A DNA stretch of 64,000 nucleotides from Streptomyces actinomycinicus (GCF_016741775.1 NZ_JAERRK010000005.1:124001-188000); one strand, 5' to 3'. Positions 24,062 through 32,264 are shown, numbered from the stretch's first letter. Made by a program: numbers and translations. The notes: a model not told the origin generated them from the letters alone.

Positions 24062-25567
24062 ATGACCTCTCCGCTCACCACCCCCGCGTCCCAGGGACGG
24101 TGGACCCCCCGGCTGTGGGGCACCCTGCTCGTGCTCTGCGCCGCGATGTTCCTGGACGCGCTGGACGTGTCCATGGTCGGCGTCGCCCTGCCGTCCATCG
24201 GCTCCGACCTCCATCTGTCCACGTCGGCCCTGCAATGGGTCGTCAGCGGCTACATCCTGGGCTACGGCGGCCTGCTGCTGCTCGGCGGCCGGACCGCCGA
24301 CCTGCTCGGCCGGCGTCAGGTGTTCCTGGTGGCGCTCGGCGTCTTCGCCCTGGCTTCGCTGCTCGGCGGACTCGTGGACTCGGGCCCGCTGCTGATCGCC
24401 AGCCGCTTCGTCAAGGGCCTGAGCGCGGCCTTCACGGCACCGGCGGGCCTGTCCATCATCACCACGACGTTCCCCGAGGGCCCGCTGCGCAACCGGGCCC
24501 TGTCGATCTATACCACGTGCGGCGCCACCGGCTACTCCATCGGCCTTGTCTTCTCCGGCCTGCTCACCGAGGCCGGCTGGCGGTTCACGATGCTGCTGCC
24601 CGCGCCCGTCGCCCTGCTGGCCCTGCTCGCCGGCATGCGCCTGCTGCCGCGCACCGGGCGCGAACGGGGCCGGGGCGGCTACGACATCCCGGGTGCCGTG
24701 CTCGGCACGGCCTCGATGCTGCTGCTGGTCTTCACCGTGGTGCAGGCACCCGAGGCGGGCTGGGCCTCGGCCCGTACGGTCCTGTCCTTCCTCGCCGTCG
24801 CCGTCCTGCTGGTGCTGTTCGTGCTGGCCGAGCTGCGCAGCCCCAGCCCGCTGGTCCGGCTCGGGGTACTGCGCTCCGGATCCCAGGTCCGGGCCCAGCT
24901 CGGCGCGTTGACGTTCGTCGGCAGCTACATGGGCTTCCAGTTCCTGGTCACGCTCTACATGCAGCAGGTGCTCGGCTGGTCCGCCCTGCACACCGCGCTG
25001 GCGTTCCTGCCGGCCGGTGCGCTGGTGGCGCTGTCCGCGACCAAGGTCGGGGCCGTCATCGACCGGTTCGGCACAACCCGCCTGATCGTGCTGGGCTTCG
25101 TCCTCATGACGGCCGGATACGCGCTGTTCCTGCGCATCGACCTCCACCCGGTCTACGCGGCAGTGATCCTGCCGACCATGCTGCTGGTCGGGGCGGGCTT
25201 CGCGCTGACCTTCCCGTCCCTCAACGTCCAGGCCACGAACGGGGTGGACGAGCACGAGCAGGGCATGGTCTCCGGTCTGCTCAACACCTCGGTGCAGGTC
25301 GGCGGCGCGATCTTCCTGGCCGTCGTGACGGCCGTGGTGACCGCCCACAGCCCCCAGAAGGCCACCCCGCAGGCCGTTCTCGACAGCTACCGGCCCGGTC
25401 TGGTCGTGGTCACGTTCATCGCGGTGGCCGGCCTGCTGATGTCGCTCACCGGACTGCGCCGGACCCGCACGCAACGGTCCGTCGTGGTCGCCCGGTCCAC
25501 GGTGAACGAGGTCGCCCCGGCCACGGTGAAGGAGGCGGACGCGGACCGTGTACCTGTCCGCGACTGA
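24062..25567 (+). CDS. MFS drug-efflux transporter, EmrB/QacA (DHA2, 14-helix) type
   Basis: Protein of 501 residues with 14 predicted membrane segments. Motif D1-like LDALDVSMVGVALPSIG in helix 1 and motif A GGRTADLLGRRQVF are clear. It probably exports drugs or hydrophobic metabolites by proton antiport. ATG at 24062 has no Shine-Dalgarno sequence, see the promoter entry. Divergent MarR gene as regulator. A 16-base stem terminator follows. Confidence 0.93.
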   Translation: MTSPLTTPASQGRWTPRLWGTLLVLCAAMFLDALDVSMVGVALPSIGSDLHLSTSALQWVVSGYILGYGGLLLLGGRTADLLGRRQVFLVALGVFALASLLGGLVDSGPLLIASRFVKGLSAAFTAPAGLSIITTTFPEGPLRNRALSIYTTCGATGYSIGLVFSGLLTEAGWRFTMLLPAPVALLALLAGMRLLPRTGRERGRGGYDIPGAVLGTASMLLLVFTVVQAPEAGWASARTVLSFLAVAVLLVLFVLAELRSPSPLVRLGVLRSGSQVRAQLGALTFVGSYMGFQFLVTLYMQQVLGWSALHTALAFLPAGALVALSATKVGAVIDRFGTTRLIVLGFVLMTAGYALFLRIDLHPVYAAVILPTMLLVGAGFALTFPSLNVQATNGVDEHEQGMVSGLLNTSVQVGGAIFLAVVTAVVTAHSPQKATPQAVLDSYRPGLVVVTFIAVAGLLMSLTGLRRTRTQRSVVVARSTVNEVAPATVKEADADRVPVRD

Positions 25568-25583
25568 CGGGGAACGCCTCCCG

Positions 25584-25620
25584 GTGCGCCCGGCGGAGCC
25601 GTTTGCTCCGCCGGGCGCAC
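25584..25620. terminator. Strong terminator after the efflux gene
   Basis: A perfect 16-base stem (left arm GTGCGCCCGGCGGAGC) with loop CGTTT lies 16 bases after the MFS stop and before the convergent response-regulator stop. Probably serves both directions. Confidence 0.88.
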
Positions 25621-25701
25621 GTCCGTGGAGTCGACGGGACGTACGACCTCGGGGCCGCGACAGCCCGGCCGGCAGGACGCGAAGGCAGTCGCGGCGGAGG
25701 C

Positions 25702-26367
25702 CTAACCCAGCCAGCCCGGTCGTACCAGCCCCGACTCGTAGGCGAGGACCACCAGTTGGGCGCGGTCCCGGGCGCCCAGCTTGACCATGGTCCGGCTCAC
25801 GTGGGTCTTGGCCGTGAGCGGGCTGACCACCAGCCGGCGGGCGATCTCGTCGTTGGACAGGCCGATGCCGACCAGCGCCATCACCTCCCGTTCCCGCTCG
25901 GTGAGCCGGGCGAGGGCGCCGGCCGCCGCGGGCGCCTTGGAGCGCGCGGCGAACTCGGCGATCAGACGGCGGGTGACCCCCGGGGACAGCAGCGCGTCCC
26001 CCTCGCACACCGCCCGTACCGCGCGCACGAGTTCGTCCGGCTCGGTGTCCTTCACGAGGAAGCCGGAGGCGCCGGCGCGGATCGCCTCGAAGACGTACTC
26101 GTCGAGTTCGAAGGTGGTGAGCATGACCACCTTCACGTCCCCCAGGTCCGCGTCGGAGGTGATGCCCCTGGTCGCGGCCAGGCCGTCCAGGGCGGGCATG
26201 CGGATGTCCATGAGGACGACGTCCGGCCGCAGTTCGCGTACCCGGCGCAGCGCCTCCTCGCCGTCGGCCGCCTCACCGGCCACCTCGATGTCCGGCTGTG
26301 CGTCGAGCAGCGCCCGGAATCCCGCGCGCACCAGCGACTGGTCGTCGGCGAGCAGTACCCGGATCAA
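25702..26367 (-). CDS. NarL/LuxR-family response regulator
   Basis: Protein of 221 residues with an N-terminal receiver (LLADDQSLVRAG, phospho-acceptor Asp in VVLMDIRMP, Lys in FLVKD) and a C-terminal LuxR helix-turn-helix (LTEREREVMALVGIGLSNDEIARRL). The start ATG overlaps the kinase stop as ATGA. It works with the adjacent kinase. Candidate targets are its own promoter and the ABC operon at 10.4 kb, which share a palindrome. Confidence 0.95.
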   Translation of the reverse strand: MIRVLLADDQSLVRAGFRALLDAQPDIEVAGEAADGEEALRRVRELRPDVVLMDIRMPALDGLAATRGITSDADLGDVKVVMLTTFELDEYVFEAIRAGASGFLVKDTEPDELVRAVRAVCEGDALLSPGVTRRLIAEFAARSKAPAAAGALARLTEREREVMALVGIGLSNDEIARRLVVSPLTAKTHVSRTMVKLGARDRAQLVVLAYESGLVRPGWLG

Positions 26368-27593
26368 CGGTCCTCCCTGAGGTGCGACGGCAGGACGGCG
26401 AGCACCCGGAAGCCGCCGTCGGGGCGCTGGCCCGCCTCGATGGTGCCACCCAGCGCGGCGGCCCGCTCCCGCATGCCGGCCAGCCCGTTCCCACTGCCGC
26501 CGGCGTCCGCGCCGGTCGCCGGTCCGTCGTCGTCGATCCGCAGCCGCAGGGCGCCGTCGTCGTACGCGAGGTGCACGCGCGCGTGCCGCGACCCGGAGTG
26601 CCGTACGACGTTGGTCAGGGCCTCCTGCACGATGCGGAAGGCGGCCAGGCCGGCGCCGGGCGGCAGCTGCGGCGGCACGCCGTCCAGCTCCACGGTCAGC
26701 CCCGCCGCGGCCGCCTGCTCCACCAGTTCCGGCAGCCGGTCGAGGCCGGGGGCGGGGGCACGCGGCGCGGCACCGGACGCGCGCAGCGTGTCGAGGACCT
26801 GGCGCACCTCACCGAGCGCCTCCTTGCTCGCGGTCTTGATGGTGGTGAGCGCGGCCCGGGCCTTCTCGGGGTCGCCGTCGAGCAGGGCGAGCCCCATGCC
26901 GGCCTGGACGTTGATGACGGAGATGCTGTGCGCGAGGACGTCGTGCAGCTCGCGGGCGATGCGCAGTCGTTCCTCGTCCGCGCGCCGCTGCGCCGCCTGG
27001 GCGCGGTCCGCGCGTTCCCGTGCCCACTGCTCGCGCCGCACCCTCGCCAGTTCGGACAGGGCGACGACGGCCAGCACCCAGGTGGCGGCGACGATCTGCT
27101 GGGTGAGGCTCCCGCTCTCGTCGCCTTTGGGCGGGAGCCGGCGGAACAGCCAGAGGGCGATCAGGGCGTGCCCGGCCCACAGCAGGCCGACGGCCGCCCA
27201 GGCGGCCCGCCGGTGCCCGGCCGTGACCGCGCTGAAGCAGCTGACGGCGACGGTCAGGAAGACCGGCCCGTAGGGGAAGCCCGCGGCCAGGTAGACGAGG
27301 GTCGCCGCGGCGGTGCCGAAGGCCACGGCCGCCGGGTGGCGGTGCCGCCACAGCAGCAGGAGCGAGGCGACGAGCAGGAGCACGCGGGCGTAGGCGTTCA
27401 GCTCGACGCGGTGCGTTTCGCCGTGCGCGGCGAAGTTGGTGCCGACCAGGACGACCGCGGTGAGCAGCGCGGTGGAGCGCCAGGGCAGGCGAGCGGCGGC
27501 CGGCTCCGCGTCGTCGGCGCGCGGCCACCACGGCGGCCCGTACCGCCACAGGTGCGAGGGACCGCGTCCGTGCTGCTGCGTCATGCCCGTCAC
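26364..27593 (-). CDS. Sensor histidine kinase, NarL-partner type (HisKA_3)
   Basis: Protein of 409 residues. An N-terminal membrane region with about five helices (for example STALLTAVVLVGTNF, ARVLLLVASLLLLW) and very short loops suggests sensing within the membrane. A coiled helix follows, then the HisKA_3 box ERLRIARELHDVLAHSISV with phospho-His in ELHD, and a HATPase domain (EALTNVVRHSG, GNGLAGMRERA). This class often controls ABC exporters and envelope responses. ATG at 27593, 47 bases from a 24-base palindrome. Confidence 0.93.
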   Translation of the reverse strand: MTGMTQQHGRGPSHLWRYGPPWWPRADDAEPAAARLPWRSTALLTAVVLVGTNFAAHGETHRVELNAYARVLLLVASLLLLWRHRHPAAVAFGTAAATLVYLAAGFPYGPVFLTVAVSCFSAVTAGHRRAAWAAVGLLWAGHALIALWLFRRLPPKGDESGSLTQQIVAATWVLAVVALSELARVRREQWARERADRAQAAQRRADEERLRIARELHDVLAHSISVINVQAGMGLALLDGDPEKARAALTTIKTASKEALGEVRQVLDTLRASGAAPRAPAPGLDRLPELVEQAAAAGLTVELDGVPPQLPPGAGLAAFRIVQEALTNVVRHSGSRHARVHLAYDDGALRLRIDDDGPATGADAGGSGNGLAGMRERAAALGGTIEAGQRPDGGFRVLAVLPSHLREDR

Positions 27594-27639
27594 GCTAGCC
27601 GCCGTGGGCCGCCGGGACGTCGGCCGGGCGAGGTGCTCG

Positions 27640-27663
27640 GCCGTACTCCCCGGGGAGTACGGC
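27640..27663. promoter_or_regulatory. 24-base perfect palindrome before the two-component genes
   Basis: The left half GCCGTACTCCCC is followed directly by its exact complement. It lies 47-70 bases before the kinase start and 11 bases after the upstream TetR gene stop. As RNA it could also fold as a hairpin with a CCGG loop, so a terminator for the TetR gene is the alternative. The near copy at 10550-10569, which is not downstream of any gene, favours an operator. Confidence 0.6.
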
Positions 27664-27674
27664 AGCCCGTCCGC

Positions 27675-28325
27675 TCAGCGGCCGTCCGCCGGTCCCGCCG
27701 CCTCGGCGGTGAACAGCAACTCCGCGTCGAAGCCCATGCCGGTGAAGTGGCCGGCGAGTTCCAGCGAGAGCACGCCGTGCAGTCGGGTCCAGAACGCCAG
27801 GGCACGGCGCAGCACGGACGGCGGGGCGGGGTGATCGCCCGCCCAGGCACGGTGGTCCGCGAGGTGGGTCTCGAAGGCGTCGGGTGACGCGCCGCGCGGT
27901 CGCTCGGCCGCACAGACGTCCAGCAGGACGGCCATGATCTCCCGGGCGATCGCCGTGATGTCGTCCGGCGCCCGGTATCCGGGAACCGGTGTGCCGTAGA
28001 CGAGGAAGTAGCGCTGGGGGTCCTCCAGCGCCCAGCCGCGCAGCGCCCGGGCCAGACCGGGCAGGTCCGCGCCCGCGTCGGCCGCGGCGCGGAAGGTGTC
28101 CGCGAGGCTGCGGTAGCCGTCCCGGACCAGCTCGGTGATCAGGTCGTCCCGGCCGGAGAAGTACCGGTACAGCGCAGGGCCGCTCATGCCCAGTTGTCTG
28201 GCGATGGCGTTGAGGGACAGCCCGGACGCGCCCGCGGTGGCGATCTGTTCCCAGGCCTTGGCCTTGATCTCCGCGCGTACCTGAGCGCGGTAGCGCTCCC
28301 GGGGACCGGCCGCGTCTGCCGTCAT
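27675..28325 (-). CDS. TetR-family regulator, first of two related copies
   Basis: Protein of 216 residues. Helix-turn-helix GLSLNAIARQLGMSGPALYRYFSGRDDL at about 36-63, then a TetR_C_33-like ligand domain with YFLVYGTPVPGYRAPDD. I use the ATG at 28325 (AGGAG ten bases upstream) rather than the ATG at 28343, which has no such site. Divergent from the oxidoreductase gene, with a dyad over the likely promoter between them. A second regulator with the same C-terminal signature lies on the other side of that gene. Confidence 0.88.
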   Translation of the reverse strand: MTADAAGPRERYRAQVRAEIKAKAWEQIATAGASGLSLNAIARQLGMSGPALYRYFSGRDDLITELVRDGYRSLADTFRAAADAGADLPGLARALRGWALEDPQRYFLVYGTPVPGYRAPDDITAIAREIMAVLLDVCAAERPRGASPDAFETHLADHRAWAGDHPAPPSVLRRALAFWTRLHGVLSLELAGHFTGMGFDAELLFTAEAAGPADGR

Positions 28326-28402
28326 CGCGTTCACGCTCCTCATGGTCGGGTTTCAACCTATCACTGCCGAGAGAGGCCATAACAGACATGCGAGATGAAG
28401 GC

Positions 28403-28449
28403 TTGACACTGTCGATAGGGACAGTCATTTTAGTTATAGCTTCTAACTC
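28403..28449 (+). promoter_or_regulatory. Promoter and dyads between TetR and oxidoreductase genes
   Basis: A consensus -35 box TTGACA is at 28403-28408. It is overlapped by the dyad ACTGTC-N6-GACAGT (28408-28425), and a second dyad AGTTA-N7-TAACT follows at 28432-28448. The -10 box is unclear; CATTTT at 28426-28431 has the right spacing. The region is far richer in A+T than its surroundings. The dyads are the obvious sites for the divergent TetR protein. Confidence 0.5.
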
Positions 28450-28522
28450 AAGCGAGGCGCTCTAGGTGTTTCGCCGCAAGCCGGAGTCGCCCACCGCTCT
28501 CTCCCACCTGGAGGTCGTCGTG

Positions 28523-29560
28523 ATGGACAGCAAGGAACTCGTCGAGGTCGTCCTGCCGGGCACGGTCGAGCCGGAGGAGCTGCAGCTGCGGCACCGGCCC
28601 GTCCCGCGGCCGGGAGCCGGGCAGATCGTGGTCCGGGTGGAGGCGACCGGGGTGTCCTTCGCCGAGCAGCAGATGCGCCGCGGCCGCTACTACGACCAGC
28701 CGCCGTTCCCGTTCGTACCGGGCTACGACCTGGTCGGCACGGTGCTCACGGCCGGCGCCGGCGTCGCACCGGGGCTCGTCGGCACGCGGGTCGCGGCGCT
28801 GGTCAAGGTCGGCGGCTGGGCCAGCCATGTGGTGCTCGACGCGGCCGGCGTGGTGGAGGTGCCGGCCGCGATCGGTCCGGCCGAGGCCGAGACGCTGGTG
28901 GTCAACGGGATCACCGCGTGGCAGATGCTGCACCGCAAGGCGCGGGTGCGCGACGGCGGCACGGTCCTGGTCCACGGCGCCAACGGGGGCGTCGGGACGG
29001 TCCTGGTCCAGCTCGCCCGTGCCGCGGGCCTGCAGGTGATCGGCACGGCGTCCGCGCGTCATCACGAGGCGCTGCGCGAGCTGGGCGCCGTCCCGGTCGA
29101 CTACCGCACCGAGGACGTCCCGGCCCGGGTCCGTGAACTCGCTCCGGGCGGGGTGGACGCCGTCTTCGACCATCTGGGCGGGCGCAGTGTCGTCGACTCC
29201 TGGCGGCTGCTCGCCCCCGGCGGGACCCTCGTCTCCTACGGCAGTGCCACCACCCGGGACGACTCGGGCTCGAAGCAGTGGCCCGTCCTGAAGATCCTCG
29301 GCCGGGTGTGGTGGTGGAACGCGCTGCCCAACGGCCGTCACTCGTACTTCTTCAACGTCTGGGCGGGGCGCGCCCTGAACAGGGACCGTTTCCGGGACCG
29401 GCTGCGCGCCGACCTCACCCAGGTGTTCCAGGCCCTGGAGCGCGGCGAGCTGACCGCGCGGATCGCGGCCCGGCTGCCGCTCACCGAGGTCGCGGAGGCG
29501 ATGCGGCTCGCCGAGTCCGGCACGGTGACCGGCAAGGTCGTCCTGGTCCCGGAAGCGTAG
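28523..29560 (+). CDS. Zinc-free medium-chain dehydrogenase/quinone oxidoreductase
   Basis: Protein of 345 residues of the MDR superfamily, quinone-oxidoreductase-like branch: an N-terminal GroES-like part (PFPFVPGYDLVGTV) and an NADPH-binding Rossmann fold with VLVHGANGGVGTVLVQLA. The Cys/His zinc ligands of alcohol dehydrogenases are absent. Probably reduces enones or quinones. The ATG at 28523 has GGAGG eight bases upstream; an in-frame start at 28466 lies close to the promoter. Flanked by two TetR genes. Confidence 0.9.
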   Translation: MDSKELVEVVLPGTVEPEELQLRHRPVPRPGAGQIVVRVEATGVSFAEQQMRRGRYYDQPPFPFVPGYDLVGTVLTAGAGVAPGLVGTRVAALVKVGGWASHVVLDAAGVVEVPAAIGPAEAETLVVNGITAWQMLHRKARVRDGGTVLVHGANGGVGTVLVQLARAAGLQVIGTASARHHEALRELGAVPVDYRTEDVPARVRELAPGGVDAVFDHLGGRSVVDSWRLLAPGGTLVSYGSATTRDDSGSKQWPVLKILGRVWWWNALPNGRHSYFFNVWAGRALNRDRFRDRLRADLTQVFQALERGELTARIAARLPLTEVAEAMRLAESGTVTGKVVLVPEA

Positions 29561-29600
29561 GTGCGGCCGGCAGCCGGACCCGGCGTCCGGCCGGCAGGGG

Positions 29601-29790
29601 CGGACCGGCCCCAGGCCCTGGGCGAGCAGGCGGTCGACCGTCAGGGGGTGGACCAGCACCGGGTCCTGGGCGAGCCGGGCGGACGGCCGTCAGGGCGTGG
29701 ACCAGCCCCGGTCCTGGGCGAGCCGGGCGGACGGCCGTCAGCGGTGGACCAGCCCCACGTCCCGGGCGAGCCGGGCGGCCGCGTGCCGGA
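29601..29790. repeat. Degenerate tandem duplication of a TetR gene 3' end
   Basis: Four units of about 47-49 bases, aligned on GTGGACCAGC or CGGACCGGCC starts near 29601, 29648, 29697 and 29744. The last unit is the true 3' coding end of the TetR gene (29738-30430, minus strand) and the others lie downstream of its stop. Copies share GGGCGAGCCGGGCGG. Confidence 0.75.
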
Positions 29791-30430
29791 AGAACGCCTC
29801 CCGGTCCTCCACGACCCGGTGGAACTGCCCGAACAGCTCGAACCCGACCAGCCCGAACAGCTGGGCCCAGGCCGCAACCAGCGCCACGGCCGCCCCGGGA
29901 GGCAGGTCGGGGGCGAGGTCCCGGACCATGCGCTCGCCCTCGGGGCGCAGCTCGGCGGGCAGCGGCAGGCCGGCGAGGCCGGGGTCCCGGGCGGCGTCCC
30001 GGACGATGCCGATGAGGAGCAGTCCGACGCGCGCGGCGGCCGGCACGGTGGTCTCGGGGGCGGCGTAGCCGGGCACCGGCGATCCGTAGATCAGGCTGTA
30101 CTCGTGCGGATGAGCGAGGGCCCACGCGCGCACCGCCTCGCACACGGTCGTCCAGCGCCGCACATGGTCCGTGGCCGCCGCCTTCGCGTGGGCCGTCTCG
30201 GCCGCCTCGCCGAGGGAGTCGTAGGCGTCGATGATCAGCGCGGTCAGCAGGTCGTCGCGGCTCGGGAAGTAGCGGTAGAGCGCCGAGGAGACCATCCCCA
30301 GCTCGCGGGCGACGGCCCGCAGGGAGAGCTTGGCGGCGCCCTCCGCCGCGAGCTGTCTGCGCGCTGCGTCCTTGATGGCGGCCGTCACTTCGATTCTGGC
30401 CCGCGCGCGGGCGCCCTGTGCGGTGCTCAT
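29738..30430 (-). CDS. TetR-family regulator, second related copy
   Basis: Protein of 230 residues. Helix-turn-helix LSLRAVARELGMVSSALYRYFPSRDDL near 36-62 and a ligand domain with YSLIYGSPVPGYAAPETT, the same signature as the regulator at 27675-28325, so the two are paralogues by descent or by family. Divergent from an F420-type nitroreductase gene, with two nearly identical dyads between them. ATG at 30430. Its 3' end is repeated downstream of the stop. Confidence 0.9.
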   Translation of the reverse strand: MSTAQGARARARIEVTAAIKDAARRQLAAEGAAKLSLRAVARELGMVSSALYRYFPSRDDLLTALIIDAYDSLGEAAETAHAKAAATDHVRRWTTVCEAVRAWALAHPHEYSLIYGSPVPGYAAPETTVPAAARVGLLLIGIVRDAARDPGLAGLPLPAELRPEGERMVRDLAPDLPPGAAVALVAAWAQLFGLVGFELFGQFHRVVEDREAFFRHAAARLARDVGLVHR

Positions 30431-30491
30431 GCCAGCCAGTGTGCCACGACGCCAGAGCAGTGCACACAAACAGAAGCGGCGCCCCGAAAAG

Positions 30492-30558
30492 AGAGCACTG
30501 CTCTTGTGCGAGAGCGCCAGTCTCCCGCATAGTGGAGTCGAGCGAGAGCACCGCTCTC
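30492..30558. promoter_or_regulatory. Two matching TetR operators
   Basis: GAGAGCACTGCTCTT (30491-30505, inner perfect 6-1-6 dyad) and GAGAGCACCGCTCTC (30544-30558, perfect 6-3-6 dyad) agree at 13 of 15 positions, with centres 53 bases apart. The first is nearer the TetR gene (start 30430) and the second ends 19 bases before the nitroreductase start (30578). This is the expected layout for a repressor of both directions. Confidence 0.65.
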
Positions 30559-30577
30559 CCGAACAGTGGGGGTCACC

Positions 30578-31033
30578 ATGTCGTCGTCTTCGCCGTACTA
30601 CCTCAAGGGCAGCCCGCTGACCGTCCGGATGAACGCGGTCATCGGCTGGCTCGCCCGGCACGGACTCAGCCTCGCGGGCACCGCCGAGATGTCCGTGCGC
30701 GGCCGCAAGAGCGGCAAGGTGCAGCGCATCCCGGTCAACCCGCACACCTGCCAGGGCGGCCAGTACCTGGTCTCGGCGCGGGGTCACTCGCAGTGGGTGC
30801 GGAACATGCGCGCGGCCGGCGGCGGCGAACTGCGCGTCGGCCGCACGGTGCGCACCTTCACGGCGGTGGAACTCCCCGACGCCGAGAAGCTCCCCGTCCT
30901 GCGGACCTACCTGGAGAGGTGGGGCTGGGAGGTCGCCCAGTACTTCGACGGCGTGACCGCCAAGTCCTCGGACGAGGAGATCATCGCCTGCGCCGGCGAC
31001 CACCCGGTCTTCCGCATCACCGTCACGAGCTGA
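30578..31033 (+). CDS. Deazaflavin (F420)-dependent nitroreductase family protein
   Basis: Protein of 151 residues of the Ddn/DUF385 split-barrel family: MSVRGRKSGKVQRIPVNP, then RGHSQWVRNMRAAGGGELRV, motifs that bind coenzyme F420 and a hydrophobic substrate. Likely reduces quinones or activated alkenes in an antioxidant or xenobiotic role. ATG at 30578 preceded by GGGGG. Its last 11 bases overlap the end of the convergent geranylgeranyl reductase family gene. Probably controlled by the divergent TetR. Confidence 0.9.
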   Translation: MSSSSPYYLKGSPLTVRMNAVIGWLARHGLSLAGTAEMSVRGRKSGKVQRIPVNPHTCQGGQYLVSARGHSQWVRNMRAAGGGELRVGRTVRTFTAVELPDAEKLPVLRTYLERWGWEVAQYFDGVTAKSSDEEIIACAGDHPVFRITVTS

Positions 31034-32264
31034 CGGGCTCCTCCGCGGGAGCGGCCGGCCCGCGGTCCAGCGCGGTCAGGGCGCGCTGGGCGAGTGGGTG
31101 CGAGCGGACGAGCTCACCCAGCGACGTGGACCCCTGGGTGATCTCCCGGAACGCCCGCCAGGCCGGACGGAAACCGGTGAGGGCCGCGTGGAAGAGGCCG
31201 GGACGCTTCTCGAACAGGGCCAGCATCCGCTTGCCGACGCTCATCTCGACGCCGAGCCCCGCCTTGATCGCGAAGGCGTAGTTCAGGGCCTGACGGCGGG
31301 TGTCCACGGCGTCGTTCGCCTCGGCGATGCGCACCGCCCACTCCCCCGCCAGCCGGCCGGAGCGCAGCGCGAAGGAGATTCCCTCACGGGTCCACGGCTC
31401 CAGCAGGCCCGCGGCGTCCCCGCAGACCAGCACCCGGCCCCGGGAGAGCGGCGAGTCGTCGGCACGGCAGCGGGTGAGGTGCCCGGTGGAGACGGCCGGC
31501 TCGAATCCGGCCAGCCCGAGCCGGGCGATGAAGTCCTCCAAGTACCGCTTGGTGGCGGAGCCTTCGCCGCGCGCGGAGATCACGCCGACGGTCAGCGTGT
31601 CGCCCTTGGGGAACACCCAGCCGTAACTGCCCGGCATCGGACCCCAGTCGATCAGGACCCGGCCCTTCCAGTCCTCGGCGACCGTCTCCGGCACCGGGAT
31701 CTCCGCCTCCAGGCCGAGGTCGACCTGGTCGAGCTTCACTCCGACGTGGGCTCCTATGCGGCTGGCGCTGCCGTCGGCACCGACGACCGCACGGGCCAGC
31801 ACCGTCTCGCCGCCCTGGAGCACCACGGCGACCGTCCGGCGGTCCGGCACCGCGGAGCCGTGCTGCTCGACGCGCTGCACCGTCACGCCCGTCCGCACCT
31901 CGACACCCGCCTTCTGCGCGTGCTCGACCAGCTGCTGGTCGAACTCGGGCCGGTTGATCAGCCCGAACAGCATCTGCTTGGAGCGGCGGGTACGGGTGAA
32001 GCGGCCGTTGTTCGAGAACGTGATCGCGTGCACCCGGTCCCGGAACGGCAGCTCGAAGCCGGGTGGCAGGGCATCGCGCGACGGACCGATGATGCCGCCG
32101 CCGCACGTCTTGTAGCGGGGCAACCCGGCCTTCTCCAGCAACAGCACGCGCCGCCCCGCGACCGCCGCCGCGTAGGCGGCCGAAGCCCCCGCGGGTCCCG
32201 CGCCCACCACGACGACGTCCCACACCTGCTGCACGTCGTCCGCCGAAGAGTTCTCGCTGCTCAC
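31023..32264 (-). CDS. Geranylgeranyl reductase family FAD-dependent oxidoreductase
   Basis: Flavoprotein of 413 residues. FAD site VVVVGAGPAGASAAYAAA at about 17-34, KTCGGGIIG loop, and the second FAD motif LVCGDAAGLLEPWTREGISFAL. This family saturates isoprenoid chains of lipids, menaquinone or carotenoids. The C-terminal KAGLGVEMSVGKRMLALFEKRPGLFH region is typical. ATG at 32264. In Streptomyces such genes often lie near respiratory-chain genes, but none is visible here. Confidence 0.92.
   Translation of the reverse strand: MSSENSSADDVQQVWDVVVVGAGPAGASAAYAAAVAGRRVLLLEKAGLPRYKTCGGGIIGPSRDALPPGFELPFRDRVHAITFSNNGRFTRTRRSKQMLFGLINRPEFDQQLVEHAQKAGVEVRTGVTVQRVEQHGSAVPDRRTVAVVLQGGETVLARAVVGADGSASRIGAHVGVKLDQVDLGLEAEIPVPETVAEDWKGRVLIDWGPMPGSYGWVFPKGDTLTVGVISARGEGSATKRYLEDFIARLGLAGFEPAVSTGHLTRCRADDSPLSRGRVLVCGDAAGLLEPWTREGISFALRSGRLAGEWAVRIAEANDAVDTRRQALNYAFAIKAGLGVEMSVGKRMLALFEKRPGLFHAALTGFRPAWRAFREITQGSTSLGELVRSHPLAQRALTALDRGPAAPAEEPVSS

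Noticed and set aside
24100..27273. Long plus-strand frame crossing the efflux gene and the two-component genes
   Set aside because: Same cause. It runs through the terminator at 25584-25620 and has no recognisable motif.
27640..27663. Palindrome considered as the terminator of the upstream TetR gene
   Set aside because: It can fold as a hairpin, but the near copy at 10550-10569 is not behind any gene, so an operator explains both sites better. The terminator role is not excluded.
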